From: JAXMAR01 sp046350295
GTDB lineage: Bacteria > Planctomycetota > Planctomycetia > Gemmatales > Gemmataceae
Length of the DNA stretch: 64,000 nucleotides
Assembly (NCBI GenBank): GCA_046350295.1
Contig: JAXMAR010000005.1
Span: 196,598-260,597 of the forward strand
Reading direction: 5' to 3'
How positions within the stretch are numbered: position 1 is the first letter of the stretch; the number at the start of each line of letters is the position of its first letter. The translations under genes and the position numbers were made by a program. Below are positions 16,857-25,728 of the stretch, one piece after another. The notes beneath the pieces were generated by a model. That model saw nothing but the letters and a program-made list of their open reading frames with translations. It did not search any database and was not told the origin of the DNA.

Positions 16857-17804
16857 TTACCTGCGCTTGTTCGGACGACCGTTCGCCTTGTCCTTGCCCG
16901 TCAACAGCCAGACCAAGAGCGCCTTCTGCGCGTGCATCCGGTTGCCGGCCTGGTGGAAGGCGATGCTGTGCGGGCCGTCGAGCACGTCGTCGGTGATCTC
17001 CTCGCCGCGATGAGCCGGGAGGCAATGCATCACCTTGGCCCCGCCCGGCGCGAGCGCGAGCATTTCGGCGTTGACCTGGTAGGGCGCGAACGCTTTTTGC
17101 CGGGCCGGACCCTCGTCCTCCTGCCCCATGCTCGCCCAGACGTCGGTGTAAATGACATCGGCGCCGGCCACGGCGCGGCGCGCGTCGGGCTCCTCGATGA
17201 GCTTGGCCCCGGGCACGTTGTGCTGAAACAGGTCCTTGAACGCGGCGTCGAAGCCATAGCCCGGCGGAGCGCTGAGGACGAACGGCAGCCCCATCTTGCC
17301 GCAGGCGAGCGCCAGCGAGCGGGCCACGTTATTTCCGTCCCCCACGAAGACCACCGTCTGACCGTCGAGCTTGCCGAACGCCTCCTGGATCGTGAGCAAA
17401 TCGCCCAGCGCCTGGCACGGGTGGAAATGATCCGGACAGGCCGTTGATGACGGCAGGCGGAGAAGGCGGCGAACTGCTCGACCTTGGCGTGCTCGAAGGT
17501 GCGCAGCACGACGGCGTCGACATACTGGCTGATCGTGCGGGCAAAGTCCGGGATGCTTTCGCATGCCCAGGGACGCGTCGTTATTGGAAAGGAAGACGCT
17601 CCCTCCCCCCAGCTCCAGGATGGCCGCTTCGAAGCTGACCCGCGTGCGCAGCGATGGCTTCTCGAAGATCAGACCGAGCACCTTGCCCTGCAGCACCGGC
17701 TTCTGCCGGCCACGCGCGTGCGCCTTCTTCAGCTTCGCCGCATCCTTGAGCAGCTTGCGGATGCGGTCGTTATTCCAATCGGTCAGGTCGAGAAAATGTC
17801 GCAT
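16857..17804 (-). CDS. argF: Ornithine carbamoyltransferase, with internal compensating frameshifts
   Basis: The enzyme makes citrulline from ornithine and carbamoyl phosphate. Residues 1-81 carry the carbamoyl-phosphate motif S-L-R-T-R, and residues from about 135 to the end carry H-C-L-P-A-H-R-G-E-E-I and the late N-R-M-H-A-Q-K-A pattern. Between about 17,430 and 17,565 the conserved protein is read in the other frames: D-F-A-R-T-I-S-Q-Y-V-D-A-V-V-L-R-T-F-E-H appears in a second frame and V-I-N-G-L-S in a third. Three small indels, net zero, explain this. As written, about 50 residues are garbled, including the ornithine-domain linker. Sequence error is a real possibility. Confidence 0.85.
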   Translation of the reverse strand: MRHFLDLTDWNNDRIRKLLKDAAKLKKAHARGRQKPVLQGKVLGLIFEKPSLRTRVSFEAAILELGGGSVFLSNNDASLGMRKHPGLCPHDQPVCRRRRAAHLRARQGRAVRRLLRLPSSTACPDHFHPCQALGDLLTIQEAFGKLDGQTVVFVGDGNNVARSLALACGKMGLPFVLSAPPGYGFDAAFKDLFQHNVPGAKLIEEPDARRAVAGADVIYTDVWASMGQEDEGPARQKAFAPYQVNAEMLALAPGGAKVMHCLPAHRGEEITDDVLDGPHSIAFHQAGNRMHAQKALLVWLLTGKDKANGRPNKRR

Positions 17805-17874
17805 GGTGGAATCTCAGGCGTCGACAATGTGATTCTCAGGAGTGCGGCGGCTCAGCCACCGCACTCCAAAAACT

Positions 17875-19059
17875 TCATGACAACGAAAGCAGAACCTCTT
17901 CCAGCACGTCACAACCGCGCTGCAACTCCGCGTCCGGCAAGTTCATCGCGGGCAGGAGACGCAGCACGTGGCCGTGGGTGGCGTTGACGAGTAGTCGCCG
18001 CTTGAGGCATTGATCGACGATCGGGGCGGCGTCGATCGAGAGATCGAGGCCGACCATCGTGCCGCGGATGCGGATGTCCTGGATCAGCGTGGAGCGCGAG
18101 CGCAGCCGCTCGAAACGGGCGCGGAAGGCTTCGCCGATAGCGACGGCCCGCGGCAGAAGGTTGTCGGCCTCGATGGTTTCGATGGTGGCGAGGGCGGCGG
18201 CGCAGGCGATGGGATTGCCGCCGAAGGTGGCGGCATGCGTGCCGGGGACGAGCTTTTCCGCGTAGTGCCGCTTGGCGAGCAAGCCGCCGCAGGCGACGCC
18301 CCCCGCCAGCGCCTTCGCCAGCGTCAGAGCGTCCGGCTCGACCTTCCAGTTCTGGAAGCCGTACCAGGTGCCCGTCCGCCCCATGCCGGTCTGCACTTCA
18401 TCGAAGATGAGCATCAATTTGTGGTCGTCGGCGATCTGCCGCAGTCCTTCGAGGTAGCCCTCCGGCGGCAGGTTGATGCCCCCCTCCCCCTGGACCGGCT
18501 CGACGAGGATGGCGCACGTCTCGGCGTCGATGATCTTGCGAACCGCGTCCAGGTCGCCGTGCGGCACATACTGGAAGCCGGCCAGCATCGGCTCGACGCC
18601 CTTGTGATACTTGGGCTGGGCCGTCGCGCTCAGCGCGCCCATGGTCCGGCCATGGAAGCTGTTGAGCATGGTGACGATCTTGTACCGGTTCGGTTTGCCG
18701 TTGAGCCGGGCGACCTTGATGGCCGCCTCGATCGCCTCGGTCCCGCTGTTGCAGAAGAACGCCTGGGCATCCAGCCCGCTATGTTCGACCAGCGCCTTGG
18801 CGAGCAGCCCTTGCGGCTCGGTGTACCAGGTATTGGGGACGTGGATGAGCCGGGCGACCTGCTCCTGCACCGCCTTGACGACGCGCGGCGGACAGTGCCC
18901 CAGCGCGTCGCAGCCCCAGCCGGGAAAGAAATCGAGGTACTCGTTCCCCTCGGCGTCCCAGACGCGCGAGCCCTCGCCGCGCACCAGGCAGACCGGGAAG
19001 CGCTTGTAGTTGCCGATGACGTAGCGGTCAAAAAGGGCGATGGTCTCCTGGCTGGTCAT
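17875..19059 (-). CDS. argD: Acetylornithine aminotransferase (class III PLP aminotransferase)
   Basis: This 394-residue PLP enzyme converts N-acetylglutamate semialdehyde to N-acetylornithine. Family motifs are clear: F-F-C-N-S-G-T-E-A-I-E-A-A-I-K for phosphate binding, F-H-G-R-T-M-G, F-D-E-V-Q-T-G-M-G-R-T-G with the PLP Asp, and T-L-A-K-A-L with the Schiff-base Lys. The ATG at 19059 gives the standard N-terminus (V-I-G-N-Y-K-R-F); an upstream ATG at 19137 adds a segment with no similarity. The place between argB and argF supports the arginine role over other class III aminotransferases. Confidence 0.92.
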   Translation of the reverse strand: MTSQETIALFDRYVIGNYKRFPVCLVRGEGSRVWDAEGNEYLDFFPGWGCDALGHCPPRVVKAVQEQVARLIHVPNTWYTEPQGLLAKALVEHSGLDAQAFFCNSGTEAIEAAIKVARLNGKPNRYKIVTMLNSFHGRTMGALSATAQPKYHKGVEPMLAGFQYVPHGDLDAVRKIIDAETCAILVEPVQGEGGINLPPEGYLEGLRQIADDHKLMLIFDEVQTGMGRTGTWYGFQNWKVEPDALTLAKALAGGVACGGLLAKRHYAEKLVPGTHAATFGGNPIACAAALATIETIEADNLLPRAVAIGEAFRARFERLRSRSTLIQDIRIRGTMVGLDLSIDAAPIVDQCLKRRLLVNATHGHVLRLLPAMNLPDAELQRGCDVLEEVLLSLS

Positions 19060-19197
19060 GACTACCTCGATTTTGAACCGCAGAAACACCAGACAGAGGC
19101 ACGGAGAAGAAAAAGGAGAGAAGGAACAATCCGGCAAAAGGTTCGCGCGAGAACGAAAGAAAACAAGAGGATTAGGATTACGATTAGGATCCGGAAG

Positions 19198-20070
19198 CTA
19201 AAGCACGATCTCCGTTCCGACGCCCTGATCGGTGTAGATTTCCAGCAACAGCGAATACTTGACGCGGCCGTCGACGATGTGCGTCTTCTTGACACCGCCT
19301 TTGAGCGCCTCGAGGCAGGCTTCCACCTTGGGAATCATTCCTTCGTCGATGACGCGGTCCCGGATCAACTCCTCGATGCCCCGCGCGTCGACGCTGCCGA
19401 TCAGCGACGCCGGATCCTTGCGATCGCGGAGAATGCCGGGCATGTCCGTGAGCAGCACCAGCTTCTCCGCGCTGAGCTGGGCCGCAACGCCGGCCGCCGC
19501 GGTATCGGCGTTGACGTTGAGCCACCGGCCCGCTTCGTCCAGCGCCAGCGACGGGATGACGGGCACCACGCCGGCCGCGCAGAAGTCGCGGATCAGGTCC
19601 GCCTCGACGCTTGTCACGCGGCCGACACGCCCCAAATCGATGCGCTCCCCCTTTTCTTCCAGCAGCAGCTTCTCGCCGTGCAGGTAGTACATCGAGCCGA
19701 GCCGGCCGCCCACCGCCCGCCCTCCCAGCGCGCGGATCTGCTTTTCGATGCCGGCGTTGATCTCGTCCAAAAGGACGCGCACCACGATGGCCAGCGTCTC
19801 CTCGTCGGTATAGCGGCGGCCCAGGACCTTGCGCGGCTTGAGACCCGCCCCGGCCATGGCGCGATCGATCGGCTTGCCCCCCCCGTGGACGAGGACCGGC
19901 TTGAGGCCGACGGTCGCCATGAAAACGACGGTTTGCAGGGTGGTATGCAGCGCCTGCGGGTCCTCCATGGCGCTGCCGCCGAGCTTGATGACTGTGAGCT
20001 TGTCGCGGAACTGGCGGATGTAGCTCAGCGCCTCGATGAGGGCTTCAGCCTTGCGGATGGCGCTTTCCAT
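19198..20070 (-). CDS. argB: Acetylglutamate kinase
   Basis: A 290-residue amino-acid kinase that phosphorylates N-acetylglutamate, the second step of arginine synthesis. Motifs include V-I-K-L-G-G-S-A-M, L-V-H-G-G-G-K-P-I-D for substrate and phosphate binding, N-V-N-A-D-T-A-A, and the ATP-site stretch L-L-T-D-M-P-G-I. The N-terminal helix before the K-L-G-G strand is of the type found in arginine-inhibited hexameric enzymes. It heads the argB-argD-argF block. A 138-base gap to argD is A-rich and has a GATTAG-type hexamer repeat near 19175-19192. Confidence 0.95.
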   Translation of the reverse strand: MESAIRKAEALIEALSYIRQFRDKLTVIKLGGSAMEDPQALHTTLQTVVFMATVGLKPVLVHGGGKPIDRAMAGAGLKPRKVLGRRYTDEETLAIVVRVLLDEINAGIEKQIRALGGRAVGGRLGSMYYLHGEKLLLEEKGERIDLGRVGRVTSVEADLIRDFCAAGVVPVIPSLALDEAGRWLNVNADTAAAGVAAQLSAEKLVLLTDMPGILRDRKDPASLIGSVDARGIEELIRDRVIDEGMIPKVEACLEALKGGVKKTHIVDGRVKYSLLLEIYTDQGVGTEIVL

Positions 20071-20230
20071 GATGTTTTCCAGGCCCCGGCCCCGGCGCGA
20101 CCCGGTCCGTGGCGGAAAAGTAAAAGATTGATTGTAGAGCGACGGGCAAGGGCGTCAACCGCGGAAAAAGTGAAGATTGTCAACGCCCGCAGCAGAAACA
20201 GCTCAGACTCTAACGTTCCGCGCGGGCCAG

Positions 20231-21841
20231 CTACCCCTCCGCCAGAGAAATGTTCAGGCGTTTCAGCTTCTCGCCGATCCCGACCGCCAGATTCTTGTAG
20301 ATGCGCTGGCCGATGTCCGGCCGCTGGCGGATCAGCTCGGCCAGGTCGCCGCGGGAGAGGACGGCCGTCTCGACTTTCGTTCGGGCCCTCGCGCCGGCGG
20401 AGTGTGGGGCGCCCGTCAGAAGGGACACCTCGCCGAGACATTCGCCGCTCCGCACGACGCCCACGGTGGCGCGCGGCGTCTCCCCGGCCCCGGAGCCCGT
20501 CACGCTGATCGCCACCTCCCCTTCGAGGACGACATGCATCTGTTCGCCCGCTTCGCCCTCCCGAAAGACCACGGCCCCCGGCTCGAACGTCGCGACGCCG
20601 CACACGCCGGCCAGGCGGGCAATCTGCTCGGCATCGAGGCCGGCGAAGAGCGGCAGGTCGTGGACGGCCCCGGCGATCCGGGGCGCCACCGTGCGATTGC
20701 GAAAAAGACGGAGCACCAATTCAGCGAGCGCCGCGCACCCCGGGCTCAGGTGATCGGTTTTGACCCGCGGCGGAGTGAGTAGGCGAACCATCTTCACCAC
20801 GTCCAGGCGCTCGACCTCATGGAATACCAGGGCGGGCACGTAGGCGACCGGGAGGAAGCCCAGCTCGAGGAGGGTCCGCTGCATCCGCGGCGCGTGGGCG
20901 CTCACGTCGACCTCGATGAGACAGTCCCACTTCTCCCGGCAGGAGCGCTCCAGCTCGCTCAGGAGGAAGCGGACCACCTCATCGCCAAGGGCGATCAGCT
21001 CGAAGATGCGCACCGCCTTGTCCAGCGGGTCGAGCGTGAAGCCGACCGCGCCGACGATCCGGCCGCCGTCGCGGGCAATGAGGTAACGGGAGCGCCGCGC
21101 CTGGAGCCTGAAGATGCCGTAGTGGAGGCGGGCCGGGCCGAAGATTTCGCGCTGCCGCACGCGGCCCCGCTCGATGCGCAGCAGCGCGGCGTATCCCTCG
21201 GTGGTCAGGTCCTCTACCTCGAAGACGCCGCCGGGGGGATAAGCGGGGGAGTCCTCGTCGACGATCGCGTCCGGCCGCAGGGCGCAGTTCTCCAGCGCCA
21301 TGTGGGAAAGGGCGTGCACCTCGGGGATGATCCGCGGGTGGTTGTTGCGCAGCTCGAGCGCGTCGCCGAAGTAGCGGGCGAGCAGGGCGAGGCTCTCGCA
21401 CTCGCGCAGGCGCCAGCGCTCCGGCATGAAGCCGACGACCGCGAAGCCGTGCGCCTCGGCGATCTTCACGCTGTAGGGAGTGGTCGCCCGCGCTTCGACC
21501 AGGCCCACCTGCAGGCGCTCGCGGACGCGGCGCAGCCGCTCCTCCATCAACAGGGCGCCGACGCCGTGGCGCCGGTACTCGGGGTGGACGGCGAGGCGAC
21601 AGAACTCCCCGACCAGATCGGACTGGGCGCCGACCTCCAGGTCCACCGAGGCCGTGCCGACGATCCGCCCGCTCGCGCTGTCCTCGGCCACGAGCATCAG
21701 GCTGTCCTCGGAGTAGACCAGCCGGGTCAGGAGGGCGTCATCGTAGCAGCGCGGGTCGGTGTAGTCGGTCCCGTAGGACGCCAGGAAAATCTCCCGGATC
21801 GCCGCGATATCTTTGCCGCTTGCCTCGCGGAGGTTGATCAT
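20231..21841 (-). CDS. Fusion of two GNAT-like domains and a cyclic-nucleotide-binding domain
   Basis: A 536-residue cytosolic protein. Residues 1-150 form a GNAT acetyltransferase with the acetyl-CoA loop E-Y-R-R-H-G-V-G-A-L-L-M-E. Residues about 180-350 look like a second, more diverged GNAT domain (Y-L-I-A-R-D-G-G-R-I-V-G-A-V-G-F). Residues about 395-536 are a CNB domain with F-E-P-G-A-V-V-F-R-E-G-E and a phosphate-binding cassette G-E-C-L-G-E-V-S-L-L-T-G-A-P-H-S-A. The usual Arg of that cassette is His, so cAMP binding is doubtful. Nucleotide-gated acetyltransferases are known in mycobacteria with other domain order. The substrate is unknown. Confidence 0.8.
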   Translation of the reverse strand: MINLREASGKDIAAIREIFLASYGTDYTDPRCYDDALLTRLVYSEDSLMLVAEDSASGRIVGTASVDLEVGAQSDLVGEFCRLAVHPEYRRHGVGALLMEERLRRVRERLQVGLVEARATTPYSVKIAEAHGFAVVGFMPERWRLRECESLALLARYFGDALELRNNHPRIIPEVHALSHMALENCALRPDAIVDEDSPAYPPGGVFEVEDLTTEGYAALLRIERGRVRQREIFGPARLHYGIFRLQARRSRYLIARDGGRIVGAVGFTLDPLDKAVRIFELIALGDEVVRFLLSELERSCREKWDCLIEVDVSAHAPRMQRTLLELGFLPVAYVPALVFHEVERLDVVKMVRLLTPPRVKTDHLSPGCAALAELVLRLFRNRTVAPRIAGAVHDLPLFAGLDAEQIARLAGVCGVATFEPGAVVFREGEAGEQMHVVLEGEVAISVTGSGAGETPRATVGVVRSGECLGEVSLLTGAPHSAGARARTKVETAVLSRGDLAELIRQRPDIGQRIYKNLAVGIGEKLKRLNISLAEG

Positions 21842-22097
21842 GGGCGTCTCTCCTCCGGGCCGGCGGCGACCGGTCCTCCGGTCGCGCCGATTACACCGTT
21901 TGCGGCCCGCGGAACCGCCGTTTAGGCCGTTTGCCGGGGTCGCGTCGGATGCGCCCGGGGCATGGGCTGGACCTATCTTGATCTTCGCAGCTTGGCGAGG
22001 CGATTTCTAGCCGCGTTGCGGGTCCGGCGGCGCGAAAAGGAGCGACGCCGAGTGAAAATGTGCGGGTTGTCCCACCTCCGGTATCCGGGGACTCCCG

Positions 22098-23269
22098 TCA
22101 GTCCTCCGCCCTCGTCGGGCTCGCAAGCGGCGCCAGGAGCAGCAGAACCAACAGCGCGCTGCGCTCGATCATTTTGGGTATCATGACCTGCTCGTGCGGC
22201 GCGTGCGCTCCATCCCCCACCGCCCCCAGGCCGTCGAGCGTCGCGGTGTACTGGCTCGTCGTGTTGCCGTCCGAGGCGCCGCCGACCGACGCTTGCTCCA
22301 GTTCCAGCCCCAGCCGCCGCCCCAGGTCCCGCGCTTGCCGCCACAACGCCTGGTTCCGCGCGGTCGGCTCCAGCGGCGCCTGCTCGATGCCGCCTTCGAT
22401 CTCCAGCGCCGTCGCCGGGTTCACCGGCCGCAAGCCGCGGATGGCCGCCTCGACCCGTTCGGCGTCCTGCCGCGTCGGGACGCGCACGTCCACGCTGGCC
22501 CGCACCTCGGCGGCGACCACGTTCGAGCGCAGCCCGCCGTCGATCGTCCCCACGTTCACCGTGACGCCGCGCGCCGCGTCGTTGAGCGCGAACAGCTTCT
22601 GGATCTGGTACGACATCTCCAGGATGGCGCTCACGCCTTCCTCGGGGTTGACGCCCGCGTGAGCGGCCCGGCCCTTGACCGTGATCGTGAAGCCGCCCGC
22701 CGCTTTCCGGGCCGTCTTCAGCTTCCCCGCCCGGCCGAATGCCGGCTCCAGGATAAAGGCGCGAACCGCGCACCGCGCCAGCCGGCGAATCAGCGCCCTG
22801 GAGTCGAGGCTGCCGATCTCTTCATCGGAGTTGATGACGACCACGTTGTCCGCGGCCGGTCGCAGCTTCAGGTCGCGCACCGCCTTGAGCGCGAACAGCA
22901 GCTGTGTCAGGCCGCCTTTCATGTCCATGACGCCCGGCCCGAAGAGCGTGTCGTCCTCGATGCGGACCGGCATCCGCGCCAGCGTGCCCACGGGCCAGAC
23001 TGTGTCGCAATGGCCGACGAGCAACTGGGCGCGCCTTGCCGCCCGCTGCCTCGGCCGAGCCAGCAGGTATCCTCCGGACACGCGCCCGGAATAACGGGCG
23101 CACCGCCAGCCCCACCTTCTCCAGTTCAAGCGCTCAGCAGATCGAGCAGCGCCACGGCCGCCGGCTTGTCGGAGGGGGACTCCGCCAGCGCCAGCCGCCG
23201 CAGCAGCGCCACCATGTCCTGGCGCCGCTCGCGCAGGTAACCGAGAACGGCTTGCGTCTCGTCCCCCAT
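22098..23269 (-). pseudogene. M20 family metallopeptidase with two frameshifts near the start
   Basis: The main open part (about 23,090 to 22,098) has the M20 zinc motifs G-H-C-D-T-V-W-P, D-M-K-G-G, N-S-D-E-E-I-G and the dimerisation domain with A-G-V-N-P-E-E-G, as in CPG2-like carboxypeptidases. The expected N-terminus starts at an ATG at 23269, runs to L-L-D-L-L-S-A at about 23,130, then shifts frame for E-L-E-K-V-G-L-A-V-R, and shifts again near 23,095 before the zinc site. An alternative start inside the long frame would give a protein lacking the normal N-terminal helices. The C-terminal 20 residues are hydrophobic. Real mutation and assembly error cannot be told apart here. Confidence 0.75.
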
Positions 23270-23309
23270 ACAGATCCCGTCCGTCGCGTCCCCGTTCTGA
23301 AACTGCCTC

Positions 23310-23915
23310 TCAGCGCGAAAACCCCTTCGGAAACGGAAACGCCGTCGTCTGCCGGATCTCCGCCAGCCGTCCCGGGCTCACATAGGCCAGGAGCGGGGAC
23401 TGGAAGATCTGCTCCCCCTCGTCACGTTCCTGGACCCGCAGAGCGTCTTCCTGCGCCGCTGCTGCCACGACATTGCCGATGATCAGGCTGTTCGGGCCGA
23501 AGCCGTCGATAATGCTGTGCAGGGCGCACTCCAGGAACAGGTAGCAGCCTTTGACCAGCGCTCCGTCCACTTGCCGCGCGGGAAAGGTCGGCAGCGCCAG
23601 CAGAGCCGGCTTGGACAGGTCGTCGCAGCGCGGAGCCGCCGCCAGGCTGGCGAGCAGCACTTCCGTCGGCCGGGGATAGCTGACCGTGAAGAACCCGTGC
23701 CGCCGGATGTTGTGATAAGTGGTGTGGTGCGGGCTGCACACGAAGCAATAGTGATTGTCCCAGCCGAGCGGCATCGCCAGGTGCTTGGGCGCCAGGTTGT
23801 AGCGGTCCCCTTCCTTGCTGCCCACGATGACCAGCGGAAACACGCCGAAAAAACGGTCCCAGATCGGCCGGTCGGTGGCAAGCGGGATCAGCGTATCGGC
23901 GTCGTCCATCGACAT
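23310..23915 (-). CDS. Flavin reductase-like domain protein
   Basis: A 201-residue cytosolic protein with the FMN-binding split-barrel fold of the flavin reductase-like family. Visible family features are the N-terminal strand P-L-V-I-V-G-S-K, N-L-A-P-K-H, F-V-C-S-P-H-H-T-T-Y-H-N-I and F-T-V-S-Y-P. Such proteins reduce flavin with NAD(P)H or act on unknown flavin-linked substrates. No oxygenase partner is encoded beside it. The gene is close to the M20 peptidase gene upstream of which it lies (40 bases), so they may be co-transcribed. Confidence 0.75.
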   Translation of the reverse strand: MSMDDADTLIPLATDRPIWDRFFGVFPLVIVGSKEGDRYNLAPKHLAMPLGWDNHYCFVCSPHHTTYHNIRRHGFFTVSYPRPTEVLLASLAAAPRCDDLSKPALLALPTFPARQVDGALVKGCYLFLECALHSIIDGFGPNSLIIGNVVAAAAQEDALRVQERDEGEQIFQSPLLAYVSPGRLAEIRQTTAFPFPKGFSR

Positions 23916-23997
23916 CGTCGTGGGACCTCGCGAAACGGTCGTGATGGCGCCCGAGTCATTGTAACGTTTCAGAAGCCGGCCTCGATGACCGTGAACT

Positions 23998-24546
23998 TCA
24001 GCGCTGTTTTCGCGCGAGGATCGCTCCCGTTGCGCTCAGAAGCAGAACAAAGCCGCCCAGCGTCCCGACGGGACCGATCTCCACAGCCGTTCCCTGCTGC
24101 AAGACCGCGAAGACGAACAGCCCCGCGTGCGCCGTCCCGTACGCCGCCGGCGCCAGAGCGATCGCCCGCAATACCCTGGATTGCACGAGCGCCCCGAGCG
24201 CGTGCAGGATGAACACCGCCGCCGACGCCACCACCAGAAACACATTCGGCAAATCCAAGTCGCCGACGCGCAGGAAGCTCTCCCAACCGCGGATCGCCCG
24301 GCCCCCCACCACCGTCCAGGTCGCGAAGACGCCCAGCCAGACGAGGCAAACGAGCCCGCCGATCGCCGCCGGAAAACGCCCGCCTCCTTCGGTCCCCTTG
24401 GCGACAGGCCACGTCCGGCCGAGGTAGACGCCCACGCCGATGGCCACAACGATCAGGATCGCCACGCCGACGGATGCGAGCGTCAAAGTGGACCTCCCAC
24501 ACGGAGCGCATTCTCCCACCGCGATATTCAGGATATCTCCAACCAT
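23998..24546 (-). CDS. Membrane protein of unknown function
   Basis: About 180 residues with five hydrophobic segments and no motif that I recognise. The composition is Ala-, Val- and Gly-rich with one charged loop around residues 45-60. The ATG at 24546 is listed, but a TTG at 24486 has GGGAGG in front of it and places the first membrane segment directly at the N-terminus, so it may be the real start. There is no close neighbour in the same direction. Confidence 0.5.
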   Translation of the reverse strand: MVGDILNIAVGECAPCGRSTLTLASVGVAILIVVAIGVGVYLGRTWPVAKGTEGGGRFPAAIGGLVCLVWLGVFATWTVVGGRAIRGWESFLRVGDLDLPNVFLVVASAAVFILHALGALVQSRVLRAIALAPAAYGTAHAGLFVFAVLQQGTAVEIGPVGTLGGFVLLLSATGAILARKQR

Positions 24547-24600
24547 CGATCTCGCCTTTGCACGGGATTGGGGAATCGCCATGATCGTCTTTTGGACGGA

Positions 24601-24840
24601 TCATCGAAAAATAGTTTCTCGGGGGCCTTGGGGCCGGCCCTTGTAGGAGACGCCGAGGAGGTCGGCGAGGGCGAAGTCGTGGCGCGGGCGGCCGAGTTCG
24701 TCAGCGAGGGAGGCTTCGCCACTGACGACGAGGCCCCCGCCGCCGAGGACGTAGTCGCGCAGGGCCTTGACCTGGGTGTCCGAGAGGGCGGCGCGGGCGG
24801 CGCTGCCGGGCAGGATGACGATGTCATGCACCCAGGCGGG
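24601..24840 (-). pseudogene. Fragment of a beta-galactosidase-trimerisation-like domain protein
   Basis: The fragment reads D-I-V-I-L-P-G-S, A-L-S-D-T-Q-V-K-A-L-R-D-Y-V, G-G-G-L-V-V-S-G-E-A-S-L-A-D-E-L-G and D-F-A-L-A-D-L-L-G-V. This is the pattern of the class I glutamine-amidotransferase-like trimerisation domain of family 42 type glycosidases and related exported planctomycete proteins. No start codon, catalytic barrel or C-terminus is left, so it is a gene remnant. Confidence 0.5.
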
Positions 24841-25071
24841 CGGGGCTAGCGGTCGCGACCGGGCTCCTCGGCGGAAGCGAAAGGAGGGATGAGGAGGACG
24901 GCGGGGAGAAGGAGTCGTATGGAGTGATACTCGATTACTTGCGGCAAACCTTGCGATTTATTATTGCGCAAGTCGTCCGGTGAGCCACATTCCTCCGGGG
25001 ACCGAGAACCGGAAAGCTCGTTCTCGAACCACGTCGCCCCGACACCACAGACAACGAACAGGAGCCAATCC

Positions 25072-25539
25072 ATGCGTACGGTACTTTCACTTTCCCTCGC
25101 TCTTTTGTGTGGTCTGATCGCCCTTCCGGGCGCCGTTCGGGCCGACGACAAGGATCACAAGGACCACAAGGGCCACAAAGAAGGGCACAAGGACCACAAG
25201 GGGGACCACGTCGGCAAGGGGGGGCACAAGACCCACTTCGAGCGCTGCAAGGTGGGCGGTCGCGATTGCTACCGTCATTACTGGCTGGCGCGGCGCTGCT
25301 ACGTCTACTGGTGGCCGGGCGCGACGAGCTACTATTACTACACGCCGACCGGTTTCATTGCCGTGGATCCGCGTCAGCCGTTGCCCCCAGGCGTGACCAT
25401 CGTGGCGCCGCCGATGCTCCCCGGCGTCCCCCCAATGGGCGGTGGCTTGCCCACCGTCCCGACAGGCGATCCCGCGGCGCCTGGTCCGGTTGGCGGTCCT
25501 GTGCCGATGCCGCCGGCGCCGCCGATGCCACCGATGTGA
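25072..25539 (+). CDS. Secreted His/Lys-rich, proline-tailed small protein
   Basis: A 155-residue protein with a signal peptide (about 1-24). Residues 25-58 are a low-complexity run of D-H-K-x repeats (H-K-D-H-K-G-H-K-E-G-H-K), which could bind metal or acidic polymers. A compact region (about 60-105) has cysteines and many aromatic residues, including Y-Y-Y-Y and W-W. The tail is rich in Pro, Gly and Met. No family is recognised. A perfect hairpin follows the stop codon. Exported metal-binding is a guess from composition. Confidence 0.6.
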   Translation: MRTVLSLSLALLCGLIALPGAVRADDKDHKDHKGHKEGHKDHKGDHVGKGGHKTHFERCKVGGRDCYRHYWLARRCYVYWWPGATSYYYYTPTGFIAVDPRQPLPPGVTIVAPPMLPGVPPMGGGLPTVPTGDPAAPGPVGGPVPMPPAPPMPPM

Positions 25540-25576
25540 CCTAATTCTCGCCCGGCCGCGAACGGTAACAAACGAA

Positions 25577-25606
25577 AGCCCGGCGGAAAAATCCGCCGGG
25601 CTATTT
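25577..25606 (+). terminator. Hairpin terminator after the His/Lys-rich gene
   Basis: A perfect 11-base stem AGCCCGGCGGA/TCCGCCGGGCT with loop AAAA, followed by a short ATTTG. The T-run is weak, but stem quality and place, 37 bases after the stop, support termination. Confidence 0.75.
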
Positions 25607-25728
25607 GCATGGTGGAGCGCGACTTTCGTGTCACAATCCTCCGTCGCCGACTATTAGGCATGGCGTCACGAAACCGGCCTCTGGGGCCCGAAGCCGACAC
25701 GAAGAGCATCCAAAAGGTAAGGCGTGCC

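Noticed and set aside
18010..20508. Plus-strand open frame of 832 codons opposite argD and argB
   Set aside because: Antisense to two conserved enzymes, with no domain and no start site.
23120..23135. In-frame TGA in the M20 peptidase gene as a selenocysteine codon
   Set aside because: The protein similarity changes frame at this place, so it is an indel-created stop and not a readthrough site.
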